In this document: one piece after another, positions 1-6,714 of the stretch
Layout of the letters: each line of letters begins with the position of its first letter
Position numbering within the stretch: position 1 is the stretch's first letter
NCBI GenBank assembly: GCA_903879995.1
Contig: CAIRNW010000085.1
Coordinates: 1-6,714 of the forward strand
Reading direction: 5' to 3'
DNA length: 6,714 nucleotides
From: an uncultured Bacteroidota bacterium
GTDB lineage: Bacteria; Bacteroidota; Bacteroidia; Chitinophagales; Chitinophagaceae
Notes under the pieces: generated by a model
What the model was told of the DNA's origin: nothing
Database searches by the model: none
Seen by the model: the letters and a program-made list of their open reading frames with translations, nothing else
Program-made: the position numbers and the translations under genes

Positions 1-1626
1 ATTATTACCGGTATTGGATTTCTGATTCATATTTATTCGATCTCTTACATGCATGAGGAGTCTTCCTCCTCTTTTGCTCGCTATTTCTCCTACTTAAACT
101 TGTTTGTTTTTTCCATGTTGCTGTTGGTATTGGGTAGCAACTACGTGGTACTATTTATTGGTTGGGAGGGGGTAGGACTTTGTTCTTATTTACTGATCGG
201 GTTTTGGTTTAAAAACCAGCAATACACAAAAGCCGCTAACAAGGCTTTTATTATGAATCGTATTGGTGACCTTGCTTTTTTGTTGGCTATTTTCTGGTTG
301 ATTATCAAAACTGGATCTGCTTCCTTCCAGGAAGTATTTGAATTTGTAAAGGGTAATCAGGGAACTGAAAAGTTCACCACTACCGATATCACCGTTGTTA
401 GTTTATTGCTATTTGTTGGGGCCACCGGTAAAAGTGCGCAACTTCCACTTTATACTTGGTTACCAGATGCCATGGCTGGGCCTACACCTGTTTCTGCATT
501 GATCCATGCGGCTACCATGGTTACAGCGGGTATATACATGATTGCGCGTAGTAATATTATTTATTCGCTTGCGCCTTTTACGCTTTCTATCATTAGTTGG
601 GTGGGCTTGGCCACTGCTTTGTTGGCCGCTACAATCGCGTTACGACAGTATGATATAAAAAAGGTGTTAGCGTATTCTACAGTCAGTCAGTTGGGTTTTA
701 TGTTTTTAGCCTTGGGAAGTGGGGCCTATGTAGCGGCTGTATTTCATGTGCTAACCCATGCCTTTTTTAAAGCGCTACTTTTTCTGGGAAGCGGAAGTGT
801 GATTCATGCCATGGGGGGCGAACAGGATATCCGTAAAATGGGCGGACTCTCTGGGAAGCTAAAAATTACCTACATCACCTTTTTTATTGGATGTTTAGCG
901 ATTGCTGGTCTTCCTCCGTTAAGTGGATTCTTCTCCAAGGATGCCATTTTACTCAGCACATTTTTGCATCAGCCCCTGCAATATGGCATTGCCTTGTTCA
1001 CAGCATTCCTGACTGCATTTTATATGTTCCGTTTGTTGTTCTTGACCTTTCATGGTTCCTTTCGCGGTACTGCCGAACAACAAGCCCATTTGCATGAGAG
1101 TCCTGCTTTAATGACTATTCCGTTAATGATACTCGCTATACTATCCGTAGCGGGTGGATGGATTGGAATTCCCGCTGTTCTGCTACATGATGCAGACTGG
1201 TTGGGTAATTTCTTAGCTCCATTGTTGGGATCGGCCACCCATGAGGTTTCCCATGCAACTGAATGGTTGCTGATGTCACTTTCGGTGGGAGGCGTGTTGA
1301 TCACTATTGGATTTGCCTGGTTCTTGTATCGAAATTATGCAGAGCGTGAGTCAAAAGGATTATTACAATTTTTTGAAAATAAATGGTATGTGGACGAACT
1401 CTATGATCGTATTATAGTAAAGCCCATTTTCTATTTGGGGCGTTTATTGAAAGATTGGGTTGAACCTCGATTCATTGATGCTTTGGTCAACGGGGTTGGT
1501 AAAACGGTGCAGTTGGCAGGCCGTCAAATCCGTTTCTTACAGAGTGGACAGATTGGTAGTTATGTGTTATTAATGGTGCTGGCAATGGTCACGGTGCTCC
1601 TGGTTCAATTTTTTATCAGAAAGTAA
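1..1626 (+). CDS. nuoL: NADH-quinone oxidoreductase (complex I) subunit L, 5'-truncated
   Basis: This is the distal proton-pumping, antiporter-like subunit of the complex I membrane arm. The frame is open from base 1 to the TAA at 1624-1626, giving 541 visible residues. The ATG at 49 is internal, because family sequence (GIGFLIHIYSISYM) continues upstream of it. By E. coli NuoL numbering, recalled from memory, about 88 N-terminal residues lie outside the window. Motifs in order (visible-peptide numbering) are: GWEGVGLCSYLLIGF with the TM5 Glu at 56; Asp90 in NRIGD; GKSAQLPL with the TM7 Lys at 144; SALIHAATM with His169; HVLTHAFFKALLFL with His249, His253 and Lys257; and FFSKD with the TM12 Lys at 313. 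The spacings match E. coli to within three residues. The C-terminus carries the WYVDELYDRIIVKP motif (about 462-475), which leads into the lateral helix and a last TM helix. No defect is seen. Lead gene of the visible nuoLMN run. Confidence 0.97.
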   Translation: MITGIGFLIHIYSISYMHEESSSSFARYFSYLNLFVFSMLLLVLGSNYVVLFIGWEGVGLCSYLLIGFWFKNQQYTKAANKAFIMNRIGDLAFLLAIFWLIIKTGSASFQEVFEFVKGNQGTEKFTTTDITVVSLLLFVGATGKSAQLPLYTWLPDAMAGPTPVSALIHAATMVTAGIYMIARSNIIYSLAPFTLSIISWVGLATALLAATIALRQYDIKKVLAYSTVSQLGFMFLALGSGAYVAAVFHVLTHAFFKALLFLGSGSVIHAMGGEQDIRKMGGLSGKLKITYITFFIGCLAIAGLPPLSGFFSKDAILLSTFLHQPLQYGIALFTAFLTAFYMFRLLFLTFHGSFRGTAEQQAHLHESPALMTIPLMILAILSVAGGWIGIPAVLLHDADWLGNFLAPLLGSATHEVSHATEWLLMSLSVGGVLITIGFAWFLYRNYAERESKGLLQFFENKWYVDELYDRIIVKPIFYLGRLLKDWVEPRFIDALVNGVGKTVQLAGRQIRFLQSGQIGSYVLLMVLAMVTVLLVQFFIRK

Positions 1627-1646
1627 AAGCGTAAGACGCAAAAAAT

Positions 1647-3125
1647 ATGGTTGTTCTATTATTACTTTTAATTCCGCTCATTGGTGCTAGTTTTCTCTTT
1701 TTATATAAGGGAGATTACCAGTTTTCCGCTGCCGCAGCGCTAAAGATTTCTTTGGCCTCTTTGCTAGTGATGGGAGCCCGACTTTTCTATTGGCAAACTC
1801 CCGAAATGCTGTCATTCTCCGCACCTTGGCTTACTGCATTGGGAAGTTCTTTCTCTCTACGTATGGATGGGTTGGGAACTATACTCAGCTTGTTAACTAC
1901 GGCATCTTACTTTTTACTTTTTTGGTATTTGAGGGGTCAATCTATTGAGAGGCCAGCTGCATTTTTTGCTTGGTTACTATTGGCACAAGCGGGGATGTTG
2001 GGAGTTTTTTTAGCGATGGACTCCTTGTTGTTTTATTTCTTCTGGGAATTGGCATTAATCCCCATGTATTTTCTTGCTTCCCAATGGGGTGGAGCCAGAA
2101 GGATCCCGGTTACGTTTAAATTTTTTATCTACACTTTTTTGGGTTCGGTATTTATGTTGATTGGTATTTTGTATTTGCAATCCAAAACAGCCGACCATTC
2201 CTTTGCATTAGAAAGCATCAAGAAAATCAGACTGAGCAGTGATCAGCAATCCTGGCTGTTTTGGCTCTTTTTCATTGCGTTTGCCATCAAACTTCCAGTT
2301 TTCCCCTTTCATACTTGGCAGCCCGATACGTATGAAGAATCCCCCACACCCGTGACTGCTATGCTAAGTGCCGTAATGGTAAAAATGGGAATACTTGGAT
2401 TATTACGTTGGTTGTTGCCACTATTTCCCATTGCTTCTTACATGTGGGGAGATGTTGTGATGACATTAGCAGTAGTTGGGATTGTATATGCCTCTTTTTT
2501 GGCCATGCAACAAACTGACCTGAAACGCCTGATCGCTTATTCTTCCATTGCACACATTGGTTTAATGACCGCAGGGGCGTTTGCGTTGAACAACATGGCA
2601 TACCAGGGACTTTTACTGCAATTGTTCACCCACGGTATTAATATCTTAGGTATGTGGATACTAGCTGATTTGATAGAACGCAAAACAGGAACCCGTACGA
2701 TGGCTTCACTTGGCGGAATTGCACAGCATTCTCCTGCCATCACTATATTCTTTGTAATTATATCGCTTGCCAACATTGCATTGCCACTTACCAACGCGTT
2801 TGTGGGAGAGTTTCTGCTTTTCAATGGTATCCTGGCTACCCCTTCTAATTATTACTGGGTGTTTGCAGTGGTGGGTGGATTAGGTATCATCTTCTCTGCA
2901 GTATATACCCTAAAAATGATTCGAACAATTTTCTATGGCGAAGCTAATTCAGTTACCCAAGCCCCCATACTTTTAGCATCACACGAATGTTGGGTGCTCA
3001 GCGCCATGGTGTGTTTGATTCTTTTCTTTGGGGTCTACCCACAACCACTTTTAAATTTGACGGCTGATTTTTCTAAGGAACTATTTGGTTTAACTGATAT
3101 TACCGCCTTATTCCGCAAATCCTAA
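1647..3125 (+). CDS. nuoM: NADH-quinone oxidoreductase (complex I) subunit M
   Basis: This is the middle antiporter-like proton-pumping subunit of complex I, an integral membrane protein of 492 residues, slightly shorter than E. coli NuoM (about 509). Visible channel residues are Glu134 in FFWELALIPMYFL (TM5), Lys215 in AFAIKLPVFPFHTW (TM7), Lys246 in VMVKMGILGLLRW (TM8), His329 in QLFTHG and Glu388 in NAFVGEFLLF (TM12). A terminal Glu instead of Lys in TM12 is the normal NuoM state and separates it from NuoL and NuoN. The 215-246 and 246-388 spacings equal those recalled for E. coli. QQTDLKRLIAYSSIAHIGL (289-307) is the usual quinone-oxidoreductase/Mrp antiporter signature. The gene starts 20 bp after nuoL; the ATG is preceded by an A-run (1640-1645) rather than a Shine-Dalgarno sequence, as is usual in Bacteroidota. 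Residues 1-20 form a hydrophobic first helix, which supports this start. Confidence 0.97.
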   Translation: MVVLLLLLIPLIGASFLFLYKGDYQFSAAAALKISLASLLVMGARLFYWQTPEMLSFSAPWLTALGSSFSLRMDGLGTILSLLTTASYFLLFWYLRGQSIERPAAFFAWLLLAQAGMLGVFLAMDSLLFYFFWELALIPMYFLASQWGGARRIPVTFKFFIYTFLGSVFMLIGILYLQSKTADHSFALESIKKIRLSSDQQSWLFWLFFIAFAIKLPVFPFHTWQPDTYEESPTPVTAMLSAVMVKMGILGLLRWLLPLFPIASYMWGDVVMTLAVVGIVYASFLAMQQTDLKRLIAYSSIAHIGLMTAGAFALNNMAYQGLLLQLFTHGINILGMWILADLIERKTGTRTMASLGGIAQHSPAITIFFVIISLANIALPLTNAFVGEFLLFNGILATPSNYYWVFAVVGGLGIIFSAVYTLKMIRTIFYGEANSVTQAPILLASHECWVLSAMVCLILFFGVYPQPLLNLTADFSKELFGLTDITALFRKS

Positions 3126-3134
3126 GCATCCACT

Positions 3135-4505
3135 ATGAACGCTTTACTTGTATCTGCAATCCTTGGAGTTTTATTAATGCTCAGCAGTGTATTTATAAAA
3201 AATAAATCCTCCATCCATACGCTGGCATTGGTTGGATTAGCTGTTTTATTTGTACTCAATTTGGCGGAGATCAATGGGTGGTTACTTTTTGAAATTGATT
3301 TGAAAGGAATGCTTCGTTTTGATCGATATGCATTAGTGATGAATGCAATTATGCTAGCCTCGCTCTTTTTTTACTTACTCTTGAGTGGACGATCCATGGA
3401 AAAGGTGGGTCCTCATTATGCAGATTATCTCGCATTGCTCTTTTTTATCTGCGCCGGACTTTTTATGGTAACAGGGTATACATCCCTCCTGATTTTATTT
3501 CTTGGCATCGAAGTAATTTCAATTCCACTTTATATACTAACTGGAAGTGATAAGCGAAACCTGAAGAGTAACGAAGCGGCCCTTAAATATTTTTTACTCG
3601 GCTCTTTTTCTACGGGCTTGTTGCTGTTAGGGATTGCCTTTTTTTATGGCGCGCGCGGTAATTTTAGCGCCACAGTTGCGGTGGATCCTACCGTGGTTGG
3701 TTCTTCCCTCCAACTTGCGTCTCTCTTATTGTTACTATTTGCCATGTCGTTCAAGGTTTCTGTGGCACCCTTTCACTTTTGGACTCCCGATGTTTACGAT
3801 GGAGCACCTACCGTGTTTACTTCATTTATGGCTACTATTGTAAAGGTGGCCTTGTTCGCAGCCTTTGTTCGTCTTTTTGAAGACACATTTAGTTTACAGT
3901 TTTCTACATGGCAACCCTGGGTAGCTGGTTTTGCAGTTTTGACCTTATTGATTGGAAACCTCACTGCTGTTTTTCAACAGAGTGTAAAGCGCATGCTGGC
4001 TTATTCAAGTATTGCACAAGCAGGGTTTATGCTCCTAGCTGTCTACGCAATTAATGGAGATAGTAAAGAAGGATTGTTATTGTATGCCGCTTCCTATTCA
4101 CTGGCAACCATTGGCATTTTTGCTGTTTTGTCTCATTTGCAGGATTATACTTTTGAAGGATTCAACGGACTTGCAAAAAAGCAGCCTGTGGTAGCGGCTT
4201 CATTGGCCATTTTTTTCTTATCTCTTGCAGGTATACCGCTTACAGGAGGCTTTCTGGCCAAGTTATTCATGATCAAGGCAGCATTGGTCTACCAGCCCTG
4301 GGTGGCTATTTTTGCAGTGATCATGGCTGTGGTAGCTGTATTCTATTACTTCCGCGTAATTCAAGCCATGTATTTCCGCACCGCAGATCAAGCTAGTTTT
4401 CCGGAATTTCCAAAGCATTTTCCAACGCTTTTACTTGTTACTGCGCTCTTACTTGTATTGTTGGGCGTGTTTCCTGAGACGATCTTGGGGCTACTTTATT
4501 TTTAA
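3135..4505 (+). CDS. nuoN: NADH-quinone oxidoreductase (complex I) subunit N
   Basis: This is the antiporter-like proton-pumping subunit nearest the NuoA/J/K/H module in the membrane arm. It has 456 residues; E. coli NuoN has about 485. Channel residues seen are Glu126 in LFLGIEVISIPLYIL (TM5), Lys207 in SFKVSVAPFHFWTPDVYDG (TM7), Lys237 in TIVKVALFAAF (TM8) and Lys376 in GGFLAKLFMIKAAL (TM12). SVKRMLAYSSIAQAGFML (283-300) is the family signature and GIPLTGGF (366-373) precedes the TM12 Lys. The start lies 9 bp after the nuoM stop, so translation is probably coupled; there is no Shine-Dalgarno match. It is the last nuo gene in the usual L-M-N order, which suggests that the complex I operon ends here, or possibly continues into the permease gene 69 bp downstream. 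The start is supported by an immediate hydrophobic helix (residues 3-20). Confidence 0.97.
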   Translation: MNALLVSAILGVLLMLSSVFIKNKSSIHTLALVGLAVLFVLNLAEINGWLLFEIDLKGMLRFDRYALVMNAIMLASLFFYLLLSGRSMEKVGPHYADYLALLFFICAGLFMVTGYTSLLILFLGIEVISIPLYILTGSDKRNLKSNEAALKYFLLGSFSTGLLLLGIAFFYGARGNFSATVAVDPTVVGSSLQLASLLLLLFAMSFKVSVAPFHFWTPDVYDGAPTVFTSFMATIVKVALFAAFVRLFEDTFSLQFSTWQPWVAGFAVLTLLIGNLTAVFQQSVKRMLAYSSIAQAGFMLLAVYAINGDSKEGLLLYAASYSLATIGIFAVLSHLQDYTFEGFNGLAKKQPVVAASLAIFFLSLAGIPLTGGFLAKLFMIKAALVYQPWVAIFAVIMAVVAVFYYFRVIQAMYFRTADQASFPEFPKHFPTLLLVTALLLVLLGVFPETILGLLYF

Positions 4506-4574
4506 TCGTTCCTACAAGCCGTTCATCAAGCTTTTCTTTGTGTGGAGTTGTTCGGGTAGTACCTTCACCCCTCT
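4506..4574 (+). other. short intergenic spacer, nuoN to permease
   Basis: This 69-bp non-coding gap holds no stem-loop followed by a T-run, so there is no visible intrinsic terminator for the nuo operon. The best -7-like string is TTTCTTTG (4533-4540), one mismatch from TAnnTTTG, but no TTG lies at the right distance upstream. The sequence therefore leaves open whether the permease is read through from nuoN or has its own promoter. Confidence 0.5.
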
Positions 4575-5864
4575 ATGATGCAGTTTGCTGATATCTTCTC
4601 ACTCGCATTCAGAACCATTCGTGGTAACAGACTTCGAACGAGTCTTACTGTTGCCATTATTGCCTTTGGTATCATGGCCTTGATTGGAATCATCACTGCT
4701 ATCCAAGCCATGAATCAAAAACTCACGGAGAGTTTTTCCACCATGGGTGCTAACGGATTTACCATCCGTTACAAACAGCGTAATATTCGATTTGGACAAG
4801 GCGGAGGTAATAACAACTCCGAAATGAAAGTCACCCAAAAAGGACAACGTAAGGAACGCACGTCCAATTTGGATAAAAAAATTACTATAAAGCAAGCAGA
4901 ATTATTTGTAGACAGTTTTCAATTTCCAGCCACCATCGGCATTGGCATTAGCGGAGGGAGAAACAGTATCGTTTCCTATGAAACCAGAAAAACCAGTCCC
5001 AATATCTTTCTACTGGGAGGAGATGAAAATTATCTTGCTTTAAATGGGTTTGCTGTTGAAGTTGGAAGAAATTTTAACCGACTGGATATTCAATCGGGTA
5101 GAAACGTTTGCTTATTAGGATATGATGTAGCCAATAAGTTATTTAAACAAGGACTTCAAGGATCTGTCAATAAAATTGTTCGTATTAACTCCATTCCTTA
5201 CCGTGTGTTGGGTGTGCTGGAGAGTAGAGGTTCCTCTTTTGGATTTAGTCGGGATAATGTAGTGCTGACCAGTTATACAAACATGGAGAAGAATTTTAAC
5301 TCCGGTGGGTCTTACAATATTGCCATTCAGGCAACCGATATCAATCAGGTGCCTGCAGCCATGGGAGAAGCGGAAGGGTTATTTCGTTCCATCCGTAGAT
5401 TAAACACTACCGAGCAAAGCAATTTTGTTTTGGATCGGGCAGATAGTGTTGCTGAGAAGGCCATGAACAGTCTAGGATTCCTAACCATTTCTGCTACGGT
5501 AATAGGTCTTATCACCTTGATTGGTGCGGCCATTGGTCTGATGAATATCATGTTAGTTTCTGTTTCAGAGCGAACGCGTGAAGTGGGGCTAATCAAAGCA
5601 ATTGGGGGCAAACGAAAATCAGTGAGCCGACAATTTTTACTCGAAGCCATCATCATTAGTATACTGGGTGCCTTTTTTGGGATTATCCTGGGTGTAGCTG
5701 TGGGGAATTTGTTCTCCTTTGTACTAAAAACCGGATTTGTGGTACCCTGGAATTGGGTGGTTTATGGAATTGTAATTTGTACAGGGGTAGGGCTGGCGGC
5801 TGGAATTTACCCCGCCCGTAAGGCCGGAAAGCTAAACCCTATCGAGGCACTACGTTACGAGTAG
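4575..5864 (+). CDS. ABC transporter permease, MacB/FtsX type (lone permease)
   Basis: This is an inner-membrane permease of the type VII (MacB/FtsX/Lol-like mechanotransmission) ABC class. Its 429 residues have the standard layout: a cytosolic amphipathic start (FRTIRGNRLRTSL, 12-24), TM1 (about 25-44), a large periplasmic MacB_PCD-type domain (about 45-298), then the FtsX domain with TM2 (about 302-326), the coupling-helix motif SERTREVGLIKAIGGKR (331-347), TM3 (about 356-381), TM4 (about 393-411) and the terminal YPARKAGKLNPIEALRYE. A Gly/Asn/Lys-rich stretch at 68-105 looks like a flexible loop in the periplasmic domain. Family members export macrolides, peptides or lipoproteins, or transmit force across the envelope; the substrate cannot be told from this sequence. 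No ATPase (Walker A or LSGGQ) gene is visible on either side, so the partner must be encoded elsewhere. The start could be ATG 4575 or ATG 4578, a one-residue difference. It follows nuoN by 69 bp. Confidence 0.9.
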   Translation: MMQFADIFSLAFRTIRGNRLRTSLTVAIIAFGIMALIGIITAIQAMNQKLTESFSTMGANGFTIRYKQRNIRFGQGGGNNNSEMKVTQKGQRKERTSNLDKKITIKQAELFVDSFQFPATIGIGISGGRNSIVSYETRKTSPNIFLLGGDENYLALNGFAVEVGRNFNRLDIQSGRNVCLLGYDVANKLFKQGLQGSVNKIVRINSIPYRVLGVLESRGSSFGFSRDNVVLTSYTNMEKNFNSGGSYNIAIQATDINQVPAAMGEAEGLFRSIRRLNTTEQSNFVLDRADSVAEKAMNSLGFLTISATVIGLITLIGAAIGLMNIMLVSVSERTREVGLIKAIGGKRKSVSRQFLLEAIIISILGAFFGIILGVAVGNLFSFVLKTGFVVPWNWVVYGIVICTGVGLAAGIYPARKAGKLNPIEALRYE

Positions 5865-5933
5865 TTTTCCCACATTTTATCCTACTTTTTTGGGCCTGCA
5901 GATCAAGTTATTATGAATTTCTGCCTTAAAAAT

Positions 5934-5961
5934 TTGCCCTTTTCAAAAATTCCTTAACTTG
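5934..5961 (+). promoter_or_regulatory. putative Bacteroidota sigma-A promoter for exbB-like gene
   Basis: TTG at 5934-5936 is followed by an 18-bp spacer and TAACTTG at 5955-5961. This resembles the known Bacteroidota consensus TTG-N17..23-TAnnTTTG, with one T missing from the -7 element. It lies in the AT-rich 168-bp gap (5865-6032) ahead of the exbB-like gene and would place transcription start near 5966-5970, leaving a leader of about 65 nt. The assignment rests on pattern only. Confidence 0.45.
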
Positions 5962-5965
5962 ACCC

Positions 5966-5983
5966 TCCTTCTCTTGGGAAGGA
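5966..5983 (+). other. small perfect hairpin in the exbB leader
   Basis: TCCTTC (5966-5971) and GAAGGA (5978-5983) form a perfect 6-bp stem with a 6-nt loop TCTTGG; a T-G wobble could close a seventh pair. No T-run follows, so it is not an intrinsic terminator for the permease gene. Its position coincides with the predicted transcription start of the exbB-like gene, so it could be a 5'-end mRNA-stabilising stem or an operator. A 6-bp stem can also arise by chance. Confidence 0.35.
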
Positions 5984-6010
5984 TGAAATAGAATTATTTA
6001 AACACCTATA

Positions 6011-6032
6011 ACTCAACAAAAAAACAACGACC
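6011..6032 (+). promoter_or_regulatory. A-rich translation initiation region (no Shine-Dalgarno)
   Basis: The bases just before the ATG at 6033 are strongly A-rich (ACTCAACAAAAAAACAACGA, then CC) with no GGAGG-like match. Bacteroidota are known to use A-rich, unstructured upstream regions instead of Shine-Dalgarno pairing, so this supports both the start choice and the phylum call, and suggests efficient translation. Confidence 0.55.
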
Positions 6033-6714
6033 ATGGCAGAGACTAAACCAACTGCAACAGCTGCTTCAAAGGCAACTTCCGTTCAGGCGAAACATGACAG
6101 TAACATTATTTCATGGCTCGCACCATTAGTTTGTACACTAGCTGGCTATGCAATCTGGCGTTTTATGATGGGAAGCGCAGATGGATTTACAGAACCCGAT
6201 TCAAGTGGTGGATTTTGGCCTTCACACAAAGGACCTAAAGATGCCTTTCACCGTATTTACGAAGGTGGTATCATTGTTCCATTATTGATTGGTATGTTCT
6301 TGATGGTGGTTGTATTTTCTATCGAGCGTTATTTAACTATCCGTCGTGCATTGGGAAATGGTCCTATTGCAGATTTTATCCGCAAAGTTCAATTCCAATT
6401 AGCCAGTAAAAACGTAGATGCTGCAATTGCGGAGTGCGATAAGCAACGCGGTTCTGTAGGAAACGTAATGAAAGCTGGACTTCGTCGTTACAAAGAAATG
6501 ATTGCTGAAGGCGGCATGTCTACTGATCAAAAAGTAATTGCTATCCAAAAAGAAGTGGAAGAAGCTACTGCATTAGAATTACCTATGATGCAGAAGAACC
6601 TGGTGTTCCTATCTACCATTACTTCTGTGGGTACCCTGATTGCCCTTTTGGGAACAGTATTGGGTATGATTCGTTCATTTGCTGCCCTGGGTGAAGAAGG
6701 CGGTGGAGGTGCGG
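6033..6714 (+). CDS. exbB: MotA/TolQ/ExbB-family proton channel protein, 3'-truncated
   Basis: This inner-membrane stator subunit uses the proton motive force, together with an ExbD/TolR partner, to energise a TonB- or Tol-type system. There are 227 visible residues and the frame runs off the window end. The layout is: a polar Ala/Thr/Lys-rich cytosolic start (1-22), a first hydrophobic helix (about 24-46), a linker with Gly, Trp and Pro (47-76), a second helix (about 78-96) ending in SIERYLTIRRA with Glu98 and Arg99, a cytosolic helical domain (about 97-187), and a third helix (about 189-214) with TLIALLGTVLGMIRSF, the family hallmark; the Thr of GTV is residue 208. The second and third helices match canonical ExbB TM1 and TM2, so the first helix is an N-terminal addition, common in Bacteroidota ExbB as I recall. 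The window ends in a Gly-rich loop (EEGGGGA) before the last expected TM helix. ExbD-like genes would be expected next. TolQ or another paralogue cannot be excluded. Confidence 0.9.
   Translation, partial: MAETKPTATAASKATSVQAKHDSNIISWLAPLVCTLAGYAIWRFMMGSADGFTEPDSSGGFWPSHKGPKDAFHRIYEGGIIVPLLIGMFLMVVVFSIERYLTIRRALGNGPIADFIRKVQFQLASKNVDAAIAECDKQRGSVGNVMKAGLRRYKEMIAEGGMSTDQKVIAIQKEVEEATALELPMMQKNLVFLSTITSVGTLIALLGTVLGMIRSFAALGEEGGGGA

Noticed and set aside
49..51. ATG at 49 as the nuoL start
   Set aside because: The reading frame continues upstream to base 1 with residues conserved in NuoL (GIGFLIHIY), so this Met is internal and the gene is cut by the window edge.
1050..1304. Minus-strand open frames inside nuoL (also within 2359-2824, 4599-4895 and 5345-5656)
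   Set aside because: They lie wholly antisense to strongly conserved genes, have no recognisable motifs and show no promoter; they are shadows of the coding strand.
4533..4540. TTTCTTTG as a promoter -7 element for the permease gene
   Set aside because: One mismatch to TAnnTTTG and no TTG at 17-23 bp upstream; too weak to call.
4554..4569. GGGT...ACCC inverted repeat as a terminator after nuoN
   Set aside because: The stem is only 4 bp with a large loop and no T-run follows.
5865..5933. Intrinsic terminator after the permease gene
   Set aside because: T-runs occur (for example around 5885-5891), but no stable stem-loop precedes them; GGGC and GCCC are about 40 nt apart and unsupported.
5984..5992. 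ATG AAA TAG as a leader-peptide upstream ORF
   Set aside because: Two codons only, with no coding or regulatory signature; expected by chance in AT-rich leader sequence.

Overview
The window looks like an ordinary chromosomal stretch from a member of the Bacteroidota, probably a Chitinophagaceae-like or Cytophagales-like lineage. This is inferred from three things: protein flavour (for example the ALPLTNAFVGEF version of the NuoM helix-12 motif, and an ExbB with an extra N-terminal membrane helix), start codons preceded by A-rich sequence instead of a Shine-Dalgarno site, and a TTG-N18-TAnnTTG-type promoter. All genes are on the + strand, and both ends of the window cut through a gene.

Region 1 (1-4505) is the 3' end of a respiratory complex I operon: nuoL (5' end missing), nuoM and nuoN, separated by 20 and 9 bp and so almost certainly co-transcribed. 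They encode the three antiporter-like proton-pumping subunits of the membrane arm. The key channel residues (Glu in TM5, Lys in TM7, Lys/His in TM8, terminal Lys or Glu in TM12) are present in each subunit, so the pumps appear intact.

Region 2 (4506-5864) has a 69-bp spacer without a clear promoter or terminator, then a lone MacB/FtsX-type ABC transporter permease. No ATPase gene is visible beside it, and its periplasmic domain carries a Gly/Asn/Lys-rich segment.

Region 3 (5865-6714) is a 168-bp AT-rich intergenic region with a plausible Bacteroidota sigma-A promoter, a small perfect hairpin at the predicted start of the transcript and an A-rich leader. It leads into an exbB/tolQ/motA-family proton-channel gene truncated by the window end. 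Complex I builds the proton motive force and ExbB-type channels spend it, but no direct link between the genes is shown here. I found no RNA genes, mobile elements, CRISPR arrays or convincing sign of a new system.
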